Assembly (NCBI RefSeq): GCF_000421825.1
Contig: NZ_ATXT01000018.1
Location: 1 to 64,000, forward strand
Source of the DNA: Humibacter albus DSM 18994
GTDB lineage: Bacteria > Actinomycetota > Actinomycetes > Actinomycetales > Microbacteriaceae
Direction of reading: 5' to 3'
Length of the DNA stretch: 64,000 bases
In this document: positions 12,800-22,569 of the stretch, in pieces
Layout: the number at the start of each line of letters is the position of its first letter
Numbering within the stretch: position 1 is the stretch's first letter
Program-made: the position numbers and the translations under genes
Notes under the pieces: generated by a model
What the model was told of the DNA's origin: nothing
The model's database searches: none
Seen by the model: only the letters and a program-made list of their open reading frames with translations

Positions 12800-15316
12800 T
12801 CACTCCCGAACGGTGGCGCCGAACCGCTCGTGGGCGACCGCGGCGCCGGCGAGCTTCGCTTCGCTCGCCTCGGCCGCCGTCAGCGTGCGGTCGCTCGCGC
12901 GGAAGCGCAGCGCGAAGGTGAGGCTCTTGGACCCCTCCTGCACGCCCTGGCCCCGATAGTCGTCGACGATGTGCGCGTTCTCGAGAAGCGCGCCCGCACC
13001 GTCGACGACCGCGGACAACACCTCGGCGGCCGGCACCGAGACGTCGACCACGAGCGACAGGTCCTGCGTTGCCGCAGGGAACGTCGAGATGCCCCCCACC
13101 TGGATGTCCGCTCCCGCGGCCTCGATCAGCGCGTCGAGGTCCACTTCGAGCGCGCCGACCACGCGCGGGAGGTCTGCCTCCTCGGCCACCTGCGGCAGCA
13201 GTTCGCCCGCGTAGCCGACGACCTCGCCATTCAGCAGCACCTCCGCGGTACGGCCCGGATGCAGCGCCTTGTGCGCACCCTGGCGCACCGTGAGCGGCAC
13301 ACCGAGCGCCGTCTGCAAGGTGCGCACCGCGGCCAGCGCGTCGGCGATGCCCGCGGCGACCGCCGGCTGACCGGGCTGCTTCGGCGTGACGTCGCCGGTG
13401 AACAGGGCGCCGACCATGCGCGGCTGCGGGGGGATGCCGTCGTGCAGCTGCGCGAGCTGCTCGGGGCTCGGCAGCGCAGCGCCGGCCGGGAGGTCCGCGG
13501 TGCCTCGCACCTCGCCCTCGGGACGGAACACCAGGCCGATCTCGTAGAGCGCGAGGTCGGTGAGGCCGCGGGACAGGTTGCGCTTCGCCGTCTCGATGAG
13601 GCCGGGAAGTAGCGAGGTTCGCAGGAACGGCACCGAGGCATCCAGCGCGTTCGTCAAACGCACCGCGGGAACCCTCTGGTCGACCGGCGAGCCGAAGAGG
13701 TCGTTCTGCACGGCCGTCACGAACGGATAGACGAGCACCTCGGTGAGCCCGCTCGCGGCGAGCGCCGTCGCCGCCTGGCGGCGAAGCTGCTGCGCCCGCG
13801 TGAGCCCGCGTCCGGAAGGCGCGACCGGCAGGACGGACGGGATGCGCTCGTACCCGACGATGCGCGCCACCTCTTCGGCGAGATCGGCCTTGTCGCCGAG
13901 ATCGGGCCGCCAGCTCGGCGGAGTGACGAAGAGTCCGGCGTCGGTCTGCTCGATCGTTCCGCCGATCTCGGCCAGTGTGGAACGCACCTCGTCGTCGGTG
14001 AACTCGACGCCCACCAGCTGGGTGACGTACCCGTGCGGGAGGAAGATCGGCTCCCCCTGCGGGGCCGCGTGCTGCGTGGATCCGAGGCCGTCGGCGCGAC
14101 CGCCGCCGAGCTGTTCCAGGAGCTGCACGACACGAGCCGCAGCCGCGCGGGCGACATCGGGGTCGACGCCACGCTCGAAGCGTCGGGATGCCTCGCTCGG
14201 CAGCTTGTGCCGGCGTGCGGTGCGCGCGATGGACACGGGATCGAAGTTCGCCGCCTCGATGAGCACGTCGGTGGTGCCGTCGCCGACCTCGGTAGTAGCA
14301 CCACCCATCACGCCGGCAAGGCCGATCGGGCCGGAGTCGTCGGTGATGAGCAGGTCTTCGGCATCGAGCGTGCGCGTCTGACCATCGAGGGTCTCCAGCG
14401 TCTCGCCCGGCGTCGCGCGGCGCACCGTGATGCCGCCGGCCAGTGTGCTGAGGTCGTAGGCGTGGATCGGCTGCCCCAGCTCGAGCATCACGTAGTTCGT
14501 GACGTCGACGATGAGGGAGATCGAGCGGATGCCCGCCAGCACGAGCCGCGCGATCATCCACGCCGGCGTGGGGGCGTTCGGATCGATGCCGCGCACGGCG
14601 CGCGTGACGAAGACACTCGCGCCGACGCGGCCGCGGATCGGCGACGCGTCGTCGATCACGACACGGAATCCCTCGCCGTCGACCGGCTGCACGGCGGAAG
14701 CGGGGTCGCGGAACGCGGCACCCGTGGAGTGCGCGTATTCGCGGGCGATCCCGCGGATCGAGAGCGCGTACCCCCGGTCGGGCGTGACGTTGACCTCGAC
14801 GGCCGCGTCGTCCAGGCCGAGCAGGGCGATGGCATCCGTCCCTGGCTCCGCGTCGAGACCCAGTTCGGCCAGCCGCAGGATGCCGTTGTGCTCGTCGCCG
14901 AGGCCGAGCTCGCGTGCGGAGGCGATCATGCCGTCGGAGAGGTGACCGTAGGTCTTGCGCGCCGCGATCGGGAACGGCCCGGGCAGCACCGAACCCGGCA
15001 GCGTCACGACGACCTTGTCACCGCGGAAGAAGTTGCCTGCGCCGCAGACGATGCCGTGCACGGCATCCCCGCCGTCAGCGGCAGTTCGGCCGTCGGGCGC
15101 GACCCGCACCTGGCACCAACGGATGGTCTTGCCGTTCTTCTGCGGCTCCTCGACGAAGTCGAGCACTTCGCCGACGACGACGGGGCCGGAAATGTCGAAG
15201 CGGTGGATCTCCTCCTCTTCGAGGCCGACCTTCACGAGCACGGCGTGCACGTCCTCCGGCGTCGAGCCAGGGGCCACGTCGACGTACTCGGCGAGCCAAC
15301 TCAGGGGGATTCTCAT
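12800..15316 (-). CDS. pheT: Phenylalanyl-tRNA synthetase beta subunit
   Basis: This is the beta chain of the alpha2-beta2 synthetase, responsible for tRNA binding and editing of mischarged tyrosine. The 838 residues match the family. It contains the N-terminal OB-fold EMAP-like domain (about 40-150, with VVVGEVLDF), the B3/B4 editing domain with RGIAREYAHSTG and LVDVTNYVMLELGQPIHAYDL-type segments, B5, the catalytic-like core, and a C-terminal ferredoxin-like anticodon-binding domain (GGISTFPAATQDLSLVVD). The ATG is four bases after the pheS stop. Confidence 0.97.
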   Translation of the reverse strand: MRIPLSWLAEYVDVAPGSTPEDVHAVLVKVGLEEEEIHRFDISGPVVVGEVLDFVEEPQKNGKTIRWCQVRVAPDGRTAADGGDAVHGIVCGAGNFFRGDKVVVTLPGSVLPGPFPIAARKTYGHLSDGMIASARELGLGDEHNGILRLAELGLDAEPGTDAIALLGLDDAAVEVNVTPDRGYALSIRGIAREYAHSTGAAFRDPASAVQPVDGEGFRVVIDDASPIRGRVGASVFVTRAVRGIDPNAPTPAWMIARLVLAGIRSISLIVDVTNYVMLELGQPIHAYDLSTLAGGITVRRATPGETLETLDGQTRTLDAEDLLITDDSGPIGLAGVMGGATTEVGDGTTDVLIEAANFDPVSIARTARRHKLPSEASRRFERGVDPDVARAAAARVVQLLEQLGGGRADGLGSTQHAAPQGEPIFLPHGYVTQLVGVEFTDDEVRSTLAEIGGTIEQTDAGLFVTPPSWRPDLGDKADLAEEVARIVGYERIPSVLPVAPSGRGLTRAQQLRRQAATALAASGLTEVLVYPFVTAVQNDLFGSPVDQRVPAVRLTNALDASVPFLRTSLLPGLIETAKRNLSRGLTDLALYEIGLVFRPEGEVRGTADLPAGAALPSPEQLAQLHDGIPPQPRMVGALFTGDVTPKQPGQPAVAAGIADALAAVRTLQTALGVPLTVRQGAHKALHPGRTAEVLLNGEVVGYAGELLPQVAEEADLPRVVGALEVDLDALIEAAGADIQVGGISTFPAATQDLSLVVDVSVPAAEVLSAVVDGAGALLENAHIVDDYRGQGVQEGSKSLTFALRFRASDRTLTAAEASEAKLAGAAVAHERFGATVRE

Positions 15317-15320
15317 GCCC

Positions 15321-16361
15321 TCAAACCACCATTCCGAACTGCTGCGAGAAGCGCACGTCGCCCTCGATCATGTCGCGCATGTCGTTCAGTCCGTTGCGGA
15401 ACTGGAGCGTGCGCTCGATTCCCATACCGAACGCGAAGCCGGAATAGACGTCCGGATCGATGCCGGCCGAGCGCAGCACATTGCGATTCACCATGCCGCA
15501 GCCGCCCCACTCGATCCAGCGCGCGCCGCCCTTGGCGCCGGGGTGCCAGACATCCATCTCGGCACTCGGCTCGGTGAACGGGAAATAGTTGGGGCGGAGG
15601 CGGATCTTCGCCTCATCGCCGAACATGGCCCGCGCGAAGTGCTCGAGCGTGCCGCGCAAGTGCGCCATGGTCAGCCCCTTGTCGACGGCGATGCCCTCCA
15701 CCTGACTGAAGACCGGGGTGTGCGTGGCGTCGAGCTCGTCGGTGCGGTACACGCGGCCAGGTGCGACGACGTAGACCGGCAGTTCGCGCTCGAGCAGCGC
15801 CCGCACCTGCACGGGCGACGTGTGGGTGCGCAGCACCAAGTGCGCTTCGGGCGGCTCGACGAAGAACGTGTCCTGCAGCGCGCGCGCCGGATGGTCGGCA
15901 TCGAAGTTCAGCGCATCGAAGTTGAACCACTCGCTCTCGAGTTCCGGTCCTTCCGCAACCTCCCAGCCCATGCCGACGAAGATGTCGGCGATGCGCTCCT
16001 GCAGAAGAGACAGCGGATGCCTCGCCCCGGCATGACCGGGCAACGCCACCTCGGTCACGTCGACGGCCTCCTCGGCGAGCCGCTTCGCATTCTCCGCTTC
16101 GGCCAGCACGACCTCGCGTGCGGCGAACGCCTGGTTCACCCGGCCGCGGGCCTGGCCGACCAGCTTGCCGAGAGCGGCCTTCTTCTCGTTCGGAACGGAG
16201 CGCAGCGAGGCGTTCAAACGGGCGAGCGTGGAGTGCTCCGCCGCGTGCGCCGAGCGCGCCGCCTTGAGCTCCGCGATGTCGTTCGCGGCATCCACTGCGG
16301 CCAGGGCCGCATCGACCGCCGATGCCACCGCGGATTCGGTGATCTCGAGGGGTTCTGACAC
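15321..16361 (-). CDS. pheS: Phenylalanyl-tRNA synthetase alpha subunit
   Basis: This is the catalytic chain of PheRS. The 346-residue form has an N-terminal coiled coil (about 1-95) and class II motifs, including [37 protein letters not shown] (motif 2 region) and [20 protein letters not shown] (motif 3). I choose the GTG at 16361, giving [12 protein letters not shown] nine bases upstream is in frame, but it lies in a -10-like box and neither start has a Shine-Dalgarno, so leaderless translation from GTG is the simplest reading. Confidence 0.95.
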   Translation of the reverse strand: MSEPLEITESAVASAVDAALAAVDAANDIAELKAARSAHAAEHSTLARLNASLRSVPNEKKAALGKLVGQARGRVNQAFAAREVVLAEAENAKRLAEEAVDVTEVALPGHAGARHPLSLLQERIADIFVGMGWEVAEGPELESEWFNFDALNFDADHPARALQDTFFVEPPEAHLVLRTHTSPVQVRALLERELPVYVVAPGRVYRTDELDATHTPVFSQVEGIAVDKGLTMAHLRGTLEHFARAMFGDEAKIRLRPNYFPFTEPSAEMDVWHPGAKGGARWIEWGGCGMVNRNVLRSAGIDPDVYSGFAFGMGIERTLQFRNGLNDMRDMIEGDVRFSQQFGMVV

Positions 16362-16369
16362 GAGGATCA

Positions 16370-16375
16370 AGTCTA
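16370..16375 (-). promoter_or_regulatory. -10 box of a probable leaderless pheS promoter
   Basis: TAGACT lies eight bases before the pheS GTG on the minus strand. This spacing fits a transcript that begins at the start codon. The interval contains no ribosome binding site. Confidence 0.5.
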
Positions 16376-16462
16376 CGGGAGCCGGGCCCCGACCTCGTCG
16401 GGCTCATCGGCATCGAGGCGCGGTGTCCCGTTCACAATTCAGGCTGCGAGAACATGGACCTG

Positions 16463-17263
16463 TCAGCTGCGCTGCGCGAACGCGGATTCATACAGGCAGA
16501 CCGACGCCGCCGTCGCCAGGTTCATCGACTCCGCATGACCGTAGATCGGCACCGTGATCACGCGGTCCACCAGGTCGACCGCCTCGTCGGAGAGGCCTCG
16601 TGCCTCATTACCGAAAACCCATGCGGTCGGCTCGGCGAGCTCGCCGCTGAGACGGGCGACGAGCAGATCGTCTCCCGCCATGTCCGCCGCGATCGCCCGG
16701 AGTCCCGCGGCCCTGGCGCGGTTCAGCACGTCCTCGATCGTCGCGCCCACGGCCACCGGCAGATGGAAGATCGACCCCGTCGTCGAACGCACGACCTTGG
16801 GGTTGTAAAGGTCGACGGTGTGACCGGAGAACACGACGGCATCCGCACCCGCCGAATCCGCCGCGCGGATGATCGTGCCCGCGTTCCCCGGATCGCGCAC
16901 CTCTTCGAGAACCGCGATCAGCCTCGGCGACGCGTCGAAGACGGCATCCACAGACACCGGGAACTGCCGGCACACCGCCACGAACCCTTGCGGCGTGACC
17001 GTGTCGGCCATGGTGTCGAGCACCTGATCGGAGACCATCTCGGTACTGGTTCCGGCCGCGGCTGCCAAGGATGCCACATCGTCGTGCTTGCCGAACGCCC
17101 GCTCGGTCGCGAACAACTCCACGACGAGCTCGGGGCGCCACGTCAAAGCCTCCCGCGCCGCCTGCGGCCCCTCCAGCAGGAACATTCCCGTATCGGCGCG
17201 CGCGGACTTCTTCGCGAGCTTGGCCACGGCGCGGACCCGGGGGGACCTGGGGTTGTCGAGCAC
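16463..17263 (-). CDS. TrmH/SpoU-family rRNA 2'-O-methyltransferase
   Basis: This SPOUT-fold enzyme transfers methyl from SAM to a ribose 2'-OH. The 266 residues comprise an N-terminal substrate-binding domain (MFLLEGPQAAREAL) and a trefoil-knot domain with motif 1 EEVRDPGNAGTIIRAADSAG near 140-159, motif 2 FGNEARGLSDE and motif 3 IYGHAESMNLATAAS. The family includes RlmB and TsnR; the exact rRNA nucleotide cannot be read from sequence. The position between rplT and pheS is the common actinobacterial one. The start is GTG, with a -10 box six bases upstream. Confidence 0.93.
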   Translation of the reverse strand: MLDNPRSPRVRAVAKLAKKSARADTGMFLLEGPQAAREALTWRPELVVELFATERAFGKHDDVASLAAAAGTSTEMVSDQVLDTMADTVTPQGFVAVCRQFPVSVDAVFDASPRLIAVLEEVRDPGNAGTIIRAADSAGADAVVFSGHTVDLYNPKVVRSTTGSIFHLPVAVGATIEDVLNRARAAGLRAIAADMAGDDLLVARLSGELAEPTAWVFGNEARGLSDEAVDLVDRVITVPIYGHAESMNLATAASVCLYESAFAQRS

Positions 17264-17269
17264 GAAGTC

Positions 17270-17275
17270 AGTCTA
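17270..17275 (-). promoter_or_regulatory. -10 box of a probable leaderless promoter for the SpoU methyltransferase
   Basis: TAGACT, then GACTTC, then the GTG start on the minus strand. The six-base spacer holds no Shine-Dalgarno. Confidence 0.55.
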
Positions 17276-17509
17276 TGGCGACGGTGAATCCCGCCATCGA
17301 ACCGCTGCCGAACGATTCCCCCGGCGCTGAGTGCGACGAAGGGTCAGCGGATCGTGTTTCCCGGGACGAGTCCCCCGCCGTGCTTCGTCCCGCTGCCGCC
17401 GAACGCGATGCCCCGGCGGATACGCGATCCCCGACCCCGCCGAGCCGCTCGTCGCCGTGCTCGCGCGGGCCCGAGAAGAGTCGTACCCCTGCTCGGAAGG
17501 GGGAATACG
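17276..17509. other. Intergenic region between the SpoU methyltransferase and the rplT terminator
   Basis: No gene is supported. A plus-strand open frame of 84 codons begins at 17275, but it has no ribosome binding site or recognisable domain and its composition is proline/serine/arginine-rich. I treat the stretch as non-coding. Confidence 0.5.
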
Positions 17510-17547
17510 CAGAATGGCCCACACCCTGACGGGTGCAGGCCATTCTG
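17510..17547 (-). terminator. Terminator of the infC-rpmI-rplT operon
   Basis: A ten-base-pair outer stem (CAGAATGGCC at 17510-17519 with GGCCATTCTG at 17538-17547) encloses a five-pair inner stem CACCC-TGAC-GGGTG. It begins nine bases after the rplT stop on the minus strand. The U-tract is weak, as is usual in high-GC actinobacteria. Confidence 0.75.
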
Positions 17548-17556
17548 TTATCGCTC

Positions 17557-17946
17557 TCAGGCGGCGTCGGCGCGCGGGGCCGAGGTGTCGGCCGGAAGTG
17601 CCTTCTTCGCAGTCTCGACCAGCGAGGCGAACGTGGCGGGCTCGTTCACGGCGAGCTCGGCCAGGATGCGACGGTCCACCTCGACGCCCGCCAGGTTCAG
17701 ACCCTGAATGAGGCGGTTGTAGGTGAGGCCGTTCTGACGGCTCGCAGCGTTGATGCGCTGGATCCACAGGCGGCGGAAGTCGCCCTTGCGAGCACGACGG
17801 TCACGGTAGCTGTAAACCAGCGAGTGGGTGACCTGCTCCTTGGCCTTGCGGTAGAGGCGCGACCGCTGACCGCGGTAGCCCTCGGCGCGCTCGAGGATGA
17901 CCCGACGCTTCTTGTGGGCGTTGACGGCCCTCTTCACTCTTGCCAT
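17557..17946 (-). CDS. rplT: 50S ribosomal protein L20
   Basis: This protein binds 23S rRNA early in large-subunit assembly. The 129 residues begin [15 protein letters not shown] and contain the family blocks [36 protein letters not shown] and [11 protein letters not shown]. There is a short alanine-rich C-terminal tail. It is third in the infC-rpmI-rplT operon, 35 bases after rpmI. Confidence 0.98.
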   Translation of the reverse strand: MARVKRAVNAHKKRRVILERAEGYRGQRSRLYRKAKEQVTHSLVYSYRDRRARKGDFRRLWIQRINAASRQNGLTYNRLIQGLNLAGVEVDRRILAELAVNEPATFASLVETAKKALPADTSAPRADAA

Positions 17947-17981
17947 TGCTTGTTTCCTTTACGTACGCGTCGTTGCTCGGC

Positions 17982-18176
17982 TTACTTGCCGAGGAGCTTC
18001 TTGGCGACCTTGGCGTCGACGTTCGGCAGCACCTGGTCCTGGTTGAGGCGGCGCGTGCGGCGGCTCGACTTGAGCTCCAGGTTGTGGCGCATGCCGGCCT
18101 GCTGCTTCATCACCTTGCCGCTGCCGGTGAGCTTGAAACGCTTCTTGGCCCCGGAGTGGGTCTTCTGCTTGGGCAT
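17982..18176 (-). CDS. rpmI: 50S ribosomal protein L35
   Basis: This is a small basic large-subunit protein of 64 residues. It begins [20 protein letters not shown] and ends with the typical [13 protein letters not shown]. The ATG overlaps the infC stop by one base (TAATG), so its translation is coupled to IF3. Confidence 0.98.
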   Translation of the reverse strand: MPKQKTHSGAKKRFKLTGSGKVMKQQAGMRHNLELKSSRRTRRLNQDQVLPNVDAKVAKKLLGK

Positions 18177-18808
18177 TATTTCTCCTCATCGGTGGCGGAG
18201 GATGTTTCCGCCTCGGTGGCCGCGTCGCCCGAGCGCTGCTGCTGGGAGCGCGCGCGGTTCGCGGCACGTTGTGCGTTGGCCTCGGCCTTGGCCTCCGACT
18301 TGTTCTTCAGAGGGCCGATGACCATGACCATGTTGCGGCCGTCGATGGTGGGGGTCGATTCCACGGAACCGAACTCGCCCACGTCTTCGGCGAACCGCTG
18401 CAGCAAGCGCACACCCTGCTCGGGGCGGGACTGCTCGCGGCCGCGGAACAGGATCATGGCTTTGACCTTGTCCCCCGCCTTGAGGAACCCCTCGGCTCGC
18501 TTGCGCTTCGTCTCGTAGTCGTGTTTGTCGATCTTGAGGCGGAACCGCACCTCTTTCAGCACGGTGTTCGCCTGGTTGCGCCTGGCCTCTTTCGCCTTCT
18601 GCGCAGCCTCGTACTTGTACTTGCCGTAATCCATGATCTTGGCGACGGGCGGCTTCGAGTTCGGCGCCACCTCGACGAGGTCCATGTCGGCTTCCTGAGC
18701 CAGACGCACGGCGACCTCGATCTTGACGACGCCGATCTGCTCTCCGCCAGGGCCCACGAGGCGGACCTCGGGCACGCGGATACGGTCATTGGTACGGGGA
18801 TCGCTGAT
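18176..18808 (-). CDS. infC: Translation initiation factor IF-3, ATC start codon
   Basis: IF-3 binds the 30S subunit, prevents premature 50S joining and rejects non-standard start codons. Read from ATC at 18808, the protein is 210 residues and begins [20 protein letters not shown], exactly where IF-3 normally starts. AGGAG at about 18813-18817 is correctly spaced for that ATC. The only in-frame canonical start is an ATG 25 codons upstream, which would add a non-homologous leader that includes the Shine-Dalgarno itself. A non-AUG start is the known basis of IF-3 autoregulation. A charged tail of about 40 residues extends the C-terminus. Confidence 0.95.
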   Translation of the reverse strand: MSDPRTNDRIRVPEVRLVGPGGEQIGVVKIEVAVRLAQEADMDLVEVAPNSKPPVAKIMDYGKYKYEAAQKAKEARRNQANTVLKEVRFRLKIDKHDYETKRKRAEGFLKAGDKVKAMILFRGREQSRPEQGVRLLQRFAEDVGEFGSVESTPTIDGRNMVMVIGPLKNKSEAKAEANAQRAANRARSQQQRSGDAATEAETSSATDEEK

Positions 18809-19148
18809 GCGTGTCTCCTCTGATCGAACGGTTCGTGAGGCATCCGCGGCGGCGCCGCCGGATGGTCTGCAGAGGTCTCTCACACGCGCATTCCGTGCTT
18901 GCGCACGCCATGCATCCGCACCCTCTACGTCAACCTTCCGAGACTTTCGTCTCTTCGGCGGAGTGCGTAACGACCCGGTAACCTGGTGAAGCGGTCAAGC
19001 GCGGGTGGGAGATTCTCCACTTTCCTTTCGGGGCATGACGCACCGAAAGCCCGACACAGCTTAGCAGACGCCGATGGCGCCTGACGAATCCCTGGTCGAC
19101 GGATGCCCGTCCGCCCCGTTCCCCGTCCCTCCTCTCGCGAAAGACACC
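18809..19148. other. Divergent infC / DUF1844 intergenic region with infC leader hairpins
   Basis: This 340-base stretch serves both directions. On the infC side it holds the palindrome CGAACGGTTCG (18825-18835) just upstream of the Shine-Dalgarno, a GC-rich hairpin at 18841-18864 (CATCC-GGCGGC arms) and a terminator-like GAGAC-GAAA-GTCTC hairpin (18940-18953). Further upstream is a TTGACC -35-like box near 18995. The layout suggests a leader of roughly 130-170 bases, possibly subject to attenuation. I see no further gene. Confidence 0.5.
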
Positions 19149-19580
19149 ATGCCCGACAGCTCCGGCCAGCACGTTCACCGTTTCGACGACGCGGCCACCG
19201 CCGCACACACCCACGACAGCGTTCCGCCGCTCACGGAGGACGACGCCGCTGCCGCGCTCTCCGAGGTCACCCGCGACATCGCCGACGTCCCCGCCGTCGA
19301 GGTGATCACCACGACAGCCGTGCACCTGATGAGCGCCGCCGCCGTAAAGTGCGGCCTCGCCGACGACCCGCGGGCGCAGACCGATCTCGACGAGGCGCGC
19401 AAGCTGATCGACGCATTGGCGGGCCTCGTGACGGCGAGCGCCGGCCACATCGGCGACCAGCACGCACGCAGCCTGCGAGACGGCCTGCGAAGCGTGCAGC
19501 TGGCCTTCCGCGAGGCGTCGCCATTCCCCGACGAGCCGGGCAAGGGACCGGGCGAGAAGTACACCGGCTCGGTGATCTGA
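19149..19580 (+). CDS. DUF1844 domain protein
   Basis: The 143-residue protein has the DUF1844 core at about 45-125: DIADVPAVEVITTTAVHLMSAAAVKCGL followed by DLDEARKLIDALAGLV. It opens with a histidine-containing polar segment. DUF1844 genes commonly sit next to infC in actinobacteria. The role is unknown. I choose ATG at 19149 because the 25 upstream in-frame codons look unlike the family and have no ribosome binding site. Confidence 0.85.
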   Translation: MPDSSGQHVHRFDDAATAAHTHDSVPPLTEDDAAAALSEVTRDIADVPAVEVITTTAVHLMSAAAVKCGLADDPRAQTDLDEARKLIDALAGLVTASAGHIGDQHARSLRDGLRSVQLAFREASPFPDEPGKGPGEKYTGSVI

Positions 19581-19600
19581 CCTGCAGGCGGCCGGCGGCC

Positions 19601-19635
19601 GGTGAGAGGCGGGGCCCCGGTCCACCGGGCTCACC
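19601..19635. terminator. Bidirectional terminator between DUF1844 and sseB
   Basis: This lies between two convergent genes. GGTGAG (19601-19606) pairs with CTCACC (19630-19635), enclosing a second stem CCCGGT-CC-ACCGGG. No T-run follows on either strand, so activity is inferred from position and stem strength. Confidence 0.5.
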
Positions 19636-19666
19636 CCACCGGCTGCTCCGCCGCTTCCCAGCGGCC

Positions 19667-20479
19667 TCAGTTCGCGAGCAGCCGGAGCGCCATCGAGTCG
19701 ACGCGTTCCGCGATGACCTCAGAGGCGGCCCATGCGGCGGTGAGGCGCCCGACCAAGGCGTGGAGGGCATCCGCGTCCAGGCCGGGACGCAGAACGACGC
19801 CCACCTCGACCTCGGGCCCCTGCAGGCGCGCACCGGGGTCCGCCGATGCCAACCGCACCTCGATCACGTCGGGCTCGCTCGCCGCGGACCGGCGGAAGGC
19901 GTCCCCGACCTCGGGCGCGGCCCACGGCGGCGTCCATTCCGCCCCGGTCGCGAGCGCCTTCACCGCCGGGCGCCGCAGCACGTGCTCGGTCGGGCTGGTG
20001 GGGTCGATCACGACCAGCTCCGTCTGCTCGCCGGCCGCCGCCAGCGCGATTCGCGGACCGACTGCGGGCACCGGACGGGCTCGCGGATTCCATGCCGCCA
20101 GCGTCTGCACGCTCGTGAAGGCGGGGAGCACAGCCCGGCCATCGGGAGCGCGCACGGTGGCGATGGAGAGTTCCTGCGTCTTGTCGACGACGTGGCCCTC
20201 CGGCGTCTCGCCGATGTCGCCCGCGTGCGCCAGCAACGGCACGAGCAGCCGCGCCGCGCGCACCGACTCGACGATGTCGACGGCGGAGTGGGTCCCGGCG
20301 GCGAATCCGGTCAGCGCCGCGAGAAGTGCGGGATCGGCCGAGCCGTCGTCGTCCGACGCCGGGGCGTGCTCGAACCTGCGGCCCTCCCACGGCACTCCGG
20401 CGGAGTCGGCGCGATCGCTCGACCCGAAGAGGTGGCGGTCACCAGCCGCGTGCGAAGCGTGCGGATCAGTATCCGGCAA
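19667..20479 (-). CDS. SseB family protein, TTG start
   Basis: The 270-residue protein has two SseB-type blocks: [22 protein letters not shown] with the [14 protein letters not shown] segment, and a C-terminal acidic/hydrophobic domain. The function of chromosomal SseB-like proteins in actinobacteria is unknown. The start is assigned to TTG at 20479, because GGAGG stands nine bases upstream and the N-terminal [14 protein letters not shown] block is then retained. The start lies inside the priA 3' end (14-base overlap), so the two are coupled. Confidence 0.85.
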   Translation of the reverse strand: MPDTDPHASHAAGDRHLFGSSDRADSAGVPWEGRRFEHAPASDDDGSADPALLAALTGFAAGTHSAVDIVESVRAARLLVPLLAHAGDIGETPEGHVVDKTQELSIATVRAPDGRAVLPAFTSVQTLAAWNPRARPVPAVGPRIALAAAGEQTELVVIDPTSPTEHVLRRPAVKALATGAEWTPPWAAPEVGDAFRRSAASEPDVIEVRLASADPGARLQGPEVEVGVVLRPGLDADALHALVGRLTAAWAASEVIAERVDSMALRLLAN

Positions 20480-21212
20480 CGTCCAGCGCCTCCGGCAGTG
20501 TGAACGCTCCCGAGTAGAGCGCCTTGCCGACGATCGCGCCCTCGATACCGTCGGGCACCAGGTCGCGCAACGCCGCGATGTCGTCGAGGCTGGAGATGCC
20601 TCCGGATGCCACGACGGGCCGGTCCGTGCGCTGCGTGACGAGCTGAAGAAGTTCGAGGTTCGGGCCCCGCAGCGTGCCGTCCTTGGTGACGTCCGTGACG
20701 ACGTAGCGTGCGCATCCTGCGTCCTCGAGCCGGGCGAGGACATCCCACAGCTCACCGCCCTCCCGCGTCCAGCCTCGTGCCGCCAGGGTCGTGCCGCGCA
20801 CATCGAGGCCGACCGCGATCGCCTCGCCGTACCGCGAGATCACATCGGCGGCCCATTCCGGGTTCTCCAATGCCGCGGTGCCCAGGTTGACGCGCTTGGC
20901 GCCCAGCTCGAGCGCGTGTTCCAGCGAGGCATCGTCACGGATGCCTCCGGACAGCTCGATCTTCACATCGTGCCTCGAGCGCAGCACGGCCTTCAGCACG
21001 TCCCGGTTGTGTCCCCGACCGAACGCCGCGTCGAGGTCGACCAGGTGGATCCATTCCGCGCCCTGCCGCACCCACTCCTCCGCTGCCTCGACGGGGTCGC
21101 CGTAGCTCGTCTCGCTTCCGGCCTCGCCCTGCGTGAGGCGTACGGCCTTGGCGTCGGCGATGTCGACGGCGGGGAGCAGTTCGAGACGAGGGGTGTCGGT
21201 GATGGGACTCAT
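20466..21212 (-). CDS. priA: Phosphoribosyl isomerase (HisA/PriA)
   Basis: This is a (beta/alpha)8 isomerase of 248 residues. It begins with [21 protein letters not shown], carries the catalytic-region [12 protein letters not shown] and IELSGGIRD, and ends with [12 protein letters not shown] and [11 protein letters not shown]. In actinobacteria lacking trpF, PriA serves both histidine (ProFAR) and tryptophan (PRA) synthesis; whether this genome has trpF is not visible here. It sits between hisH and sseB. Confidence 0.94.
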   Translation of the reverse strand: MSPITDTPRLELLPAVDIADAKAVRLTQGEAGSETSYGDPVEAAEEWVRQGAEWIHLVDLDAAFGRGHNRDVLKAVLRSRHDVKIELSGGIRDDASLEHALELGAKRVNLGTAALENPEWAADVISRYGEAIAVGLDVRGTTLAARGWTREGGELWDVLARLEDAGCARYVVTDVTKDGTLRGPNLELLQLVTQRTDRPVVASGGISSLDDIAALRDLVPDGIEGAIVGKALYSGAFTLPEALDVAGY

Positions 21213-21267
21213 CGTGACCTGAGTTCTTTCGGGAGTAGGGACGAGGGCGCGGGAACCTGCACAGCCG

Positions 21268-21957
21268 CTAGGCCGAGCGCGCCGCGAGAGACTGCACCCA
21301 GTTGCGCAGCAGGCGAAGGCCGGCCTGCCCGGACTTCTCGGGGTGGAACTGGGTGGCCGACAGCGGACCGTTCTCCACGGCCGCCAGGAACCGTCCGCCG
21401 TGATCGGACCAGGTGAGCTTCGGAGCGGTCCGGCCTGAGGCGGGCAGTTCCCAGCTCTGGGCCGCGAACGAGTGCACGAAGTAGAAGCGCTCCTGCCGGA
21501 TCCCGGCGAAGAGCACCGAGTCGTCGGGGGCGTCGACCGTGTTCCAGCCCATGTGCGGCAGCACGTCGGCCTTCAGTGCCTCGACGGTGCCCGGCCATTC
21601 GCCCAGGCCATCGGCGTCGTGGCCGTGCTCGACACCGTGTTCGAAGAGCACCTGCATGCCGACGCAGATGCCGAGCACCGGGCGACCGCCGGCCAAACGG
21701 CGTCCGATGATCTCCGGTCCGTGCACCGGCCGCAACTGATCTACGACGGCCTTGAACGCGCCGACGCCGGGCACCACGAGCCCGTCGGCGTTCTCGGCGG
21801 CAGCGCGATCCGAGGTCAGCATGACATCGGCGCCGGCTGCTTCCAGCGCTTTCGCCGCGGAGTGCACGTTGCCCGACCCGTAGTCGAACACGACGACCGA
21901 CGGCGCAGTGCCGCCGACGGCGTCTGCCGCTGCCGAGTCCGTCGTACTGCTCGTCAT
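21268..21957 (-). CDS. hisH: Imidazole glycerol phosphate synthase, glutaminase subunit
   Basis: This class I glutamine amidotransferase feeds ammonia to HisF. The 229-residue protein has [11 protein letters not shown] near the N-terminus, the nucleophile cysteine in LGICVGMQ, and the histidine/glutamate pair in TQFHPEKSG. It has a short N-terminal extension before the VVVFDYGSG strand. The ATG overlaps the hisB stop (TGATG); a GTG one codon upstream would overlap by four bases and is equally possible. Confidence 0.96.
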   Translation of the reverse strand: MTSSTTDSAAADAVGGTAPSVVVFDYGSGNVHSAAKALEAAGADVMLTSDRAAAENADGLVVPGVGAFKAVVDQLRPVHGPEIIGRRLAGGRPVLGICVGMQVLFEHGVEHGHDADGLGEWPGTVEALKADVLPHMGWNTVDAPDDSVLFAGIRQERFYFVHSFAAQSWELPASGRTAPKLTWSDHGGRFLAAVENGPLSATQFHPEKSGQAGLRLLRNWVQSLAARSA

Positions 21958-22559
21958 CACAGCGCACCCTTGGTCGACGGGATGCCGTCCACCAGCGGAT
22001 CGAGCGCCTTCGCCTGTCGGAACGCACGCGCGAACGCCTTGAACTCGGCTTCGGCGATGTGATGCGGGTCGCGACCGTTCAGCACGCGCACGTGCACGGT
22101 CAGCGCGGCGTTGAAGGCGAGCGCCTCGAAGACGTGGCGCACCATGGACCCCGTGAAGTGCCCGCCGATCAGGTGGTGCTCGAAACCCTCCGGCTCGCCC
22201 GTGTGCACCAGATAGGGGCGTCCGGAGATGTCGACGACGGCGTGCACGAGCGCCTCGTCCAGCGGCACAGTGGCGTCGCCGAAGCGGGAGATGCCGGACT
22301 TGTCGCCGAGGGCGTCCCGGATCGCCTGGCCGAGCACGATGCCCGTGTCTTCGACGGTGTGGTGCACGTCGATCTCGATATCGCCGGTCGCGCGCACCGT
22401 GAGGTTGGTGAGCGAGTGCTTGGCGAACGCGGTGAGCAGGTGATCGAAGAACGGCACCGTCGTGTGGACGCTGCTGCGGCCCGTGCCGTCAAGATCGAGC
22501 GACAGCTCGATGCTCGATTCACTGGTCTCGCGACGGATGCTCGCGGTGCGGCTGCTCAT
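21957..22559 (-). CDS. hisB: Imidazoleglycerol-phosphate dehydratase
   Basis: This Mn-dependent enzyme makes imidazole acetol phosphate. The 200-residue monofunctional form carries the metal-binding motifs [14 protein letters not shown], and [22 protein letters not shown] stands just before the ATG at 22559. A further in-frame ATG 11 codons upstream would overlap hisC and is less likely. It lies between hisC and hisH. Confidence 0.97.
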   Translation of the reverse strand: MSSRTASIRRETSESSIELSLDLDGTGRSSVHTTVPFFDHLLTAFAKHSLTNLTVRATGDIEIDVHHTVEDTGIVLGQAIRDALGDKSGISRFGDATVPLDEALVHAVVDISGRPYLVHTGEPEGFEHHLIGGHFTGSMVRHVFEALAFNAALTVHVRVLNGRDPHHIAEAEFKAFARAFRQAKALDPLVDGIPSTKGAL

Positions 22560-22569
22560 GCCTTCCAGC

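Noticed and set aside
17275-17529. An 84-codon plus-strand frame between the SpoU methyltransferase and rplT
   Set aside because: There is no ribosome binding site, it runs through the rplT terminator hairpin, and its composition is not protein-like.
18825-18835. CGAACGGTTCG as a LexA box for infC
   Set aside because: LexA half-sites need a four-base spacer between GAAC and GTTC; this palindrome has one base, so it is more likely an RNA hairpin element.
18809-18883. Extension of infC to an upstream ATG
   Set aside because: The 25 added residues do not resemble IF-3 and would contain the ribosome binding site that serves the ATC start.
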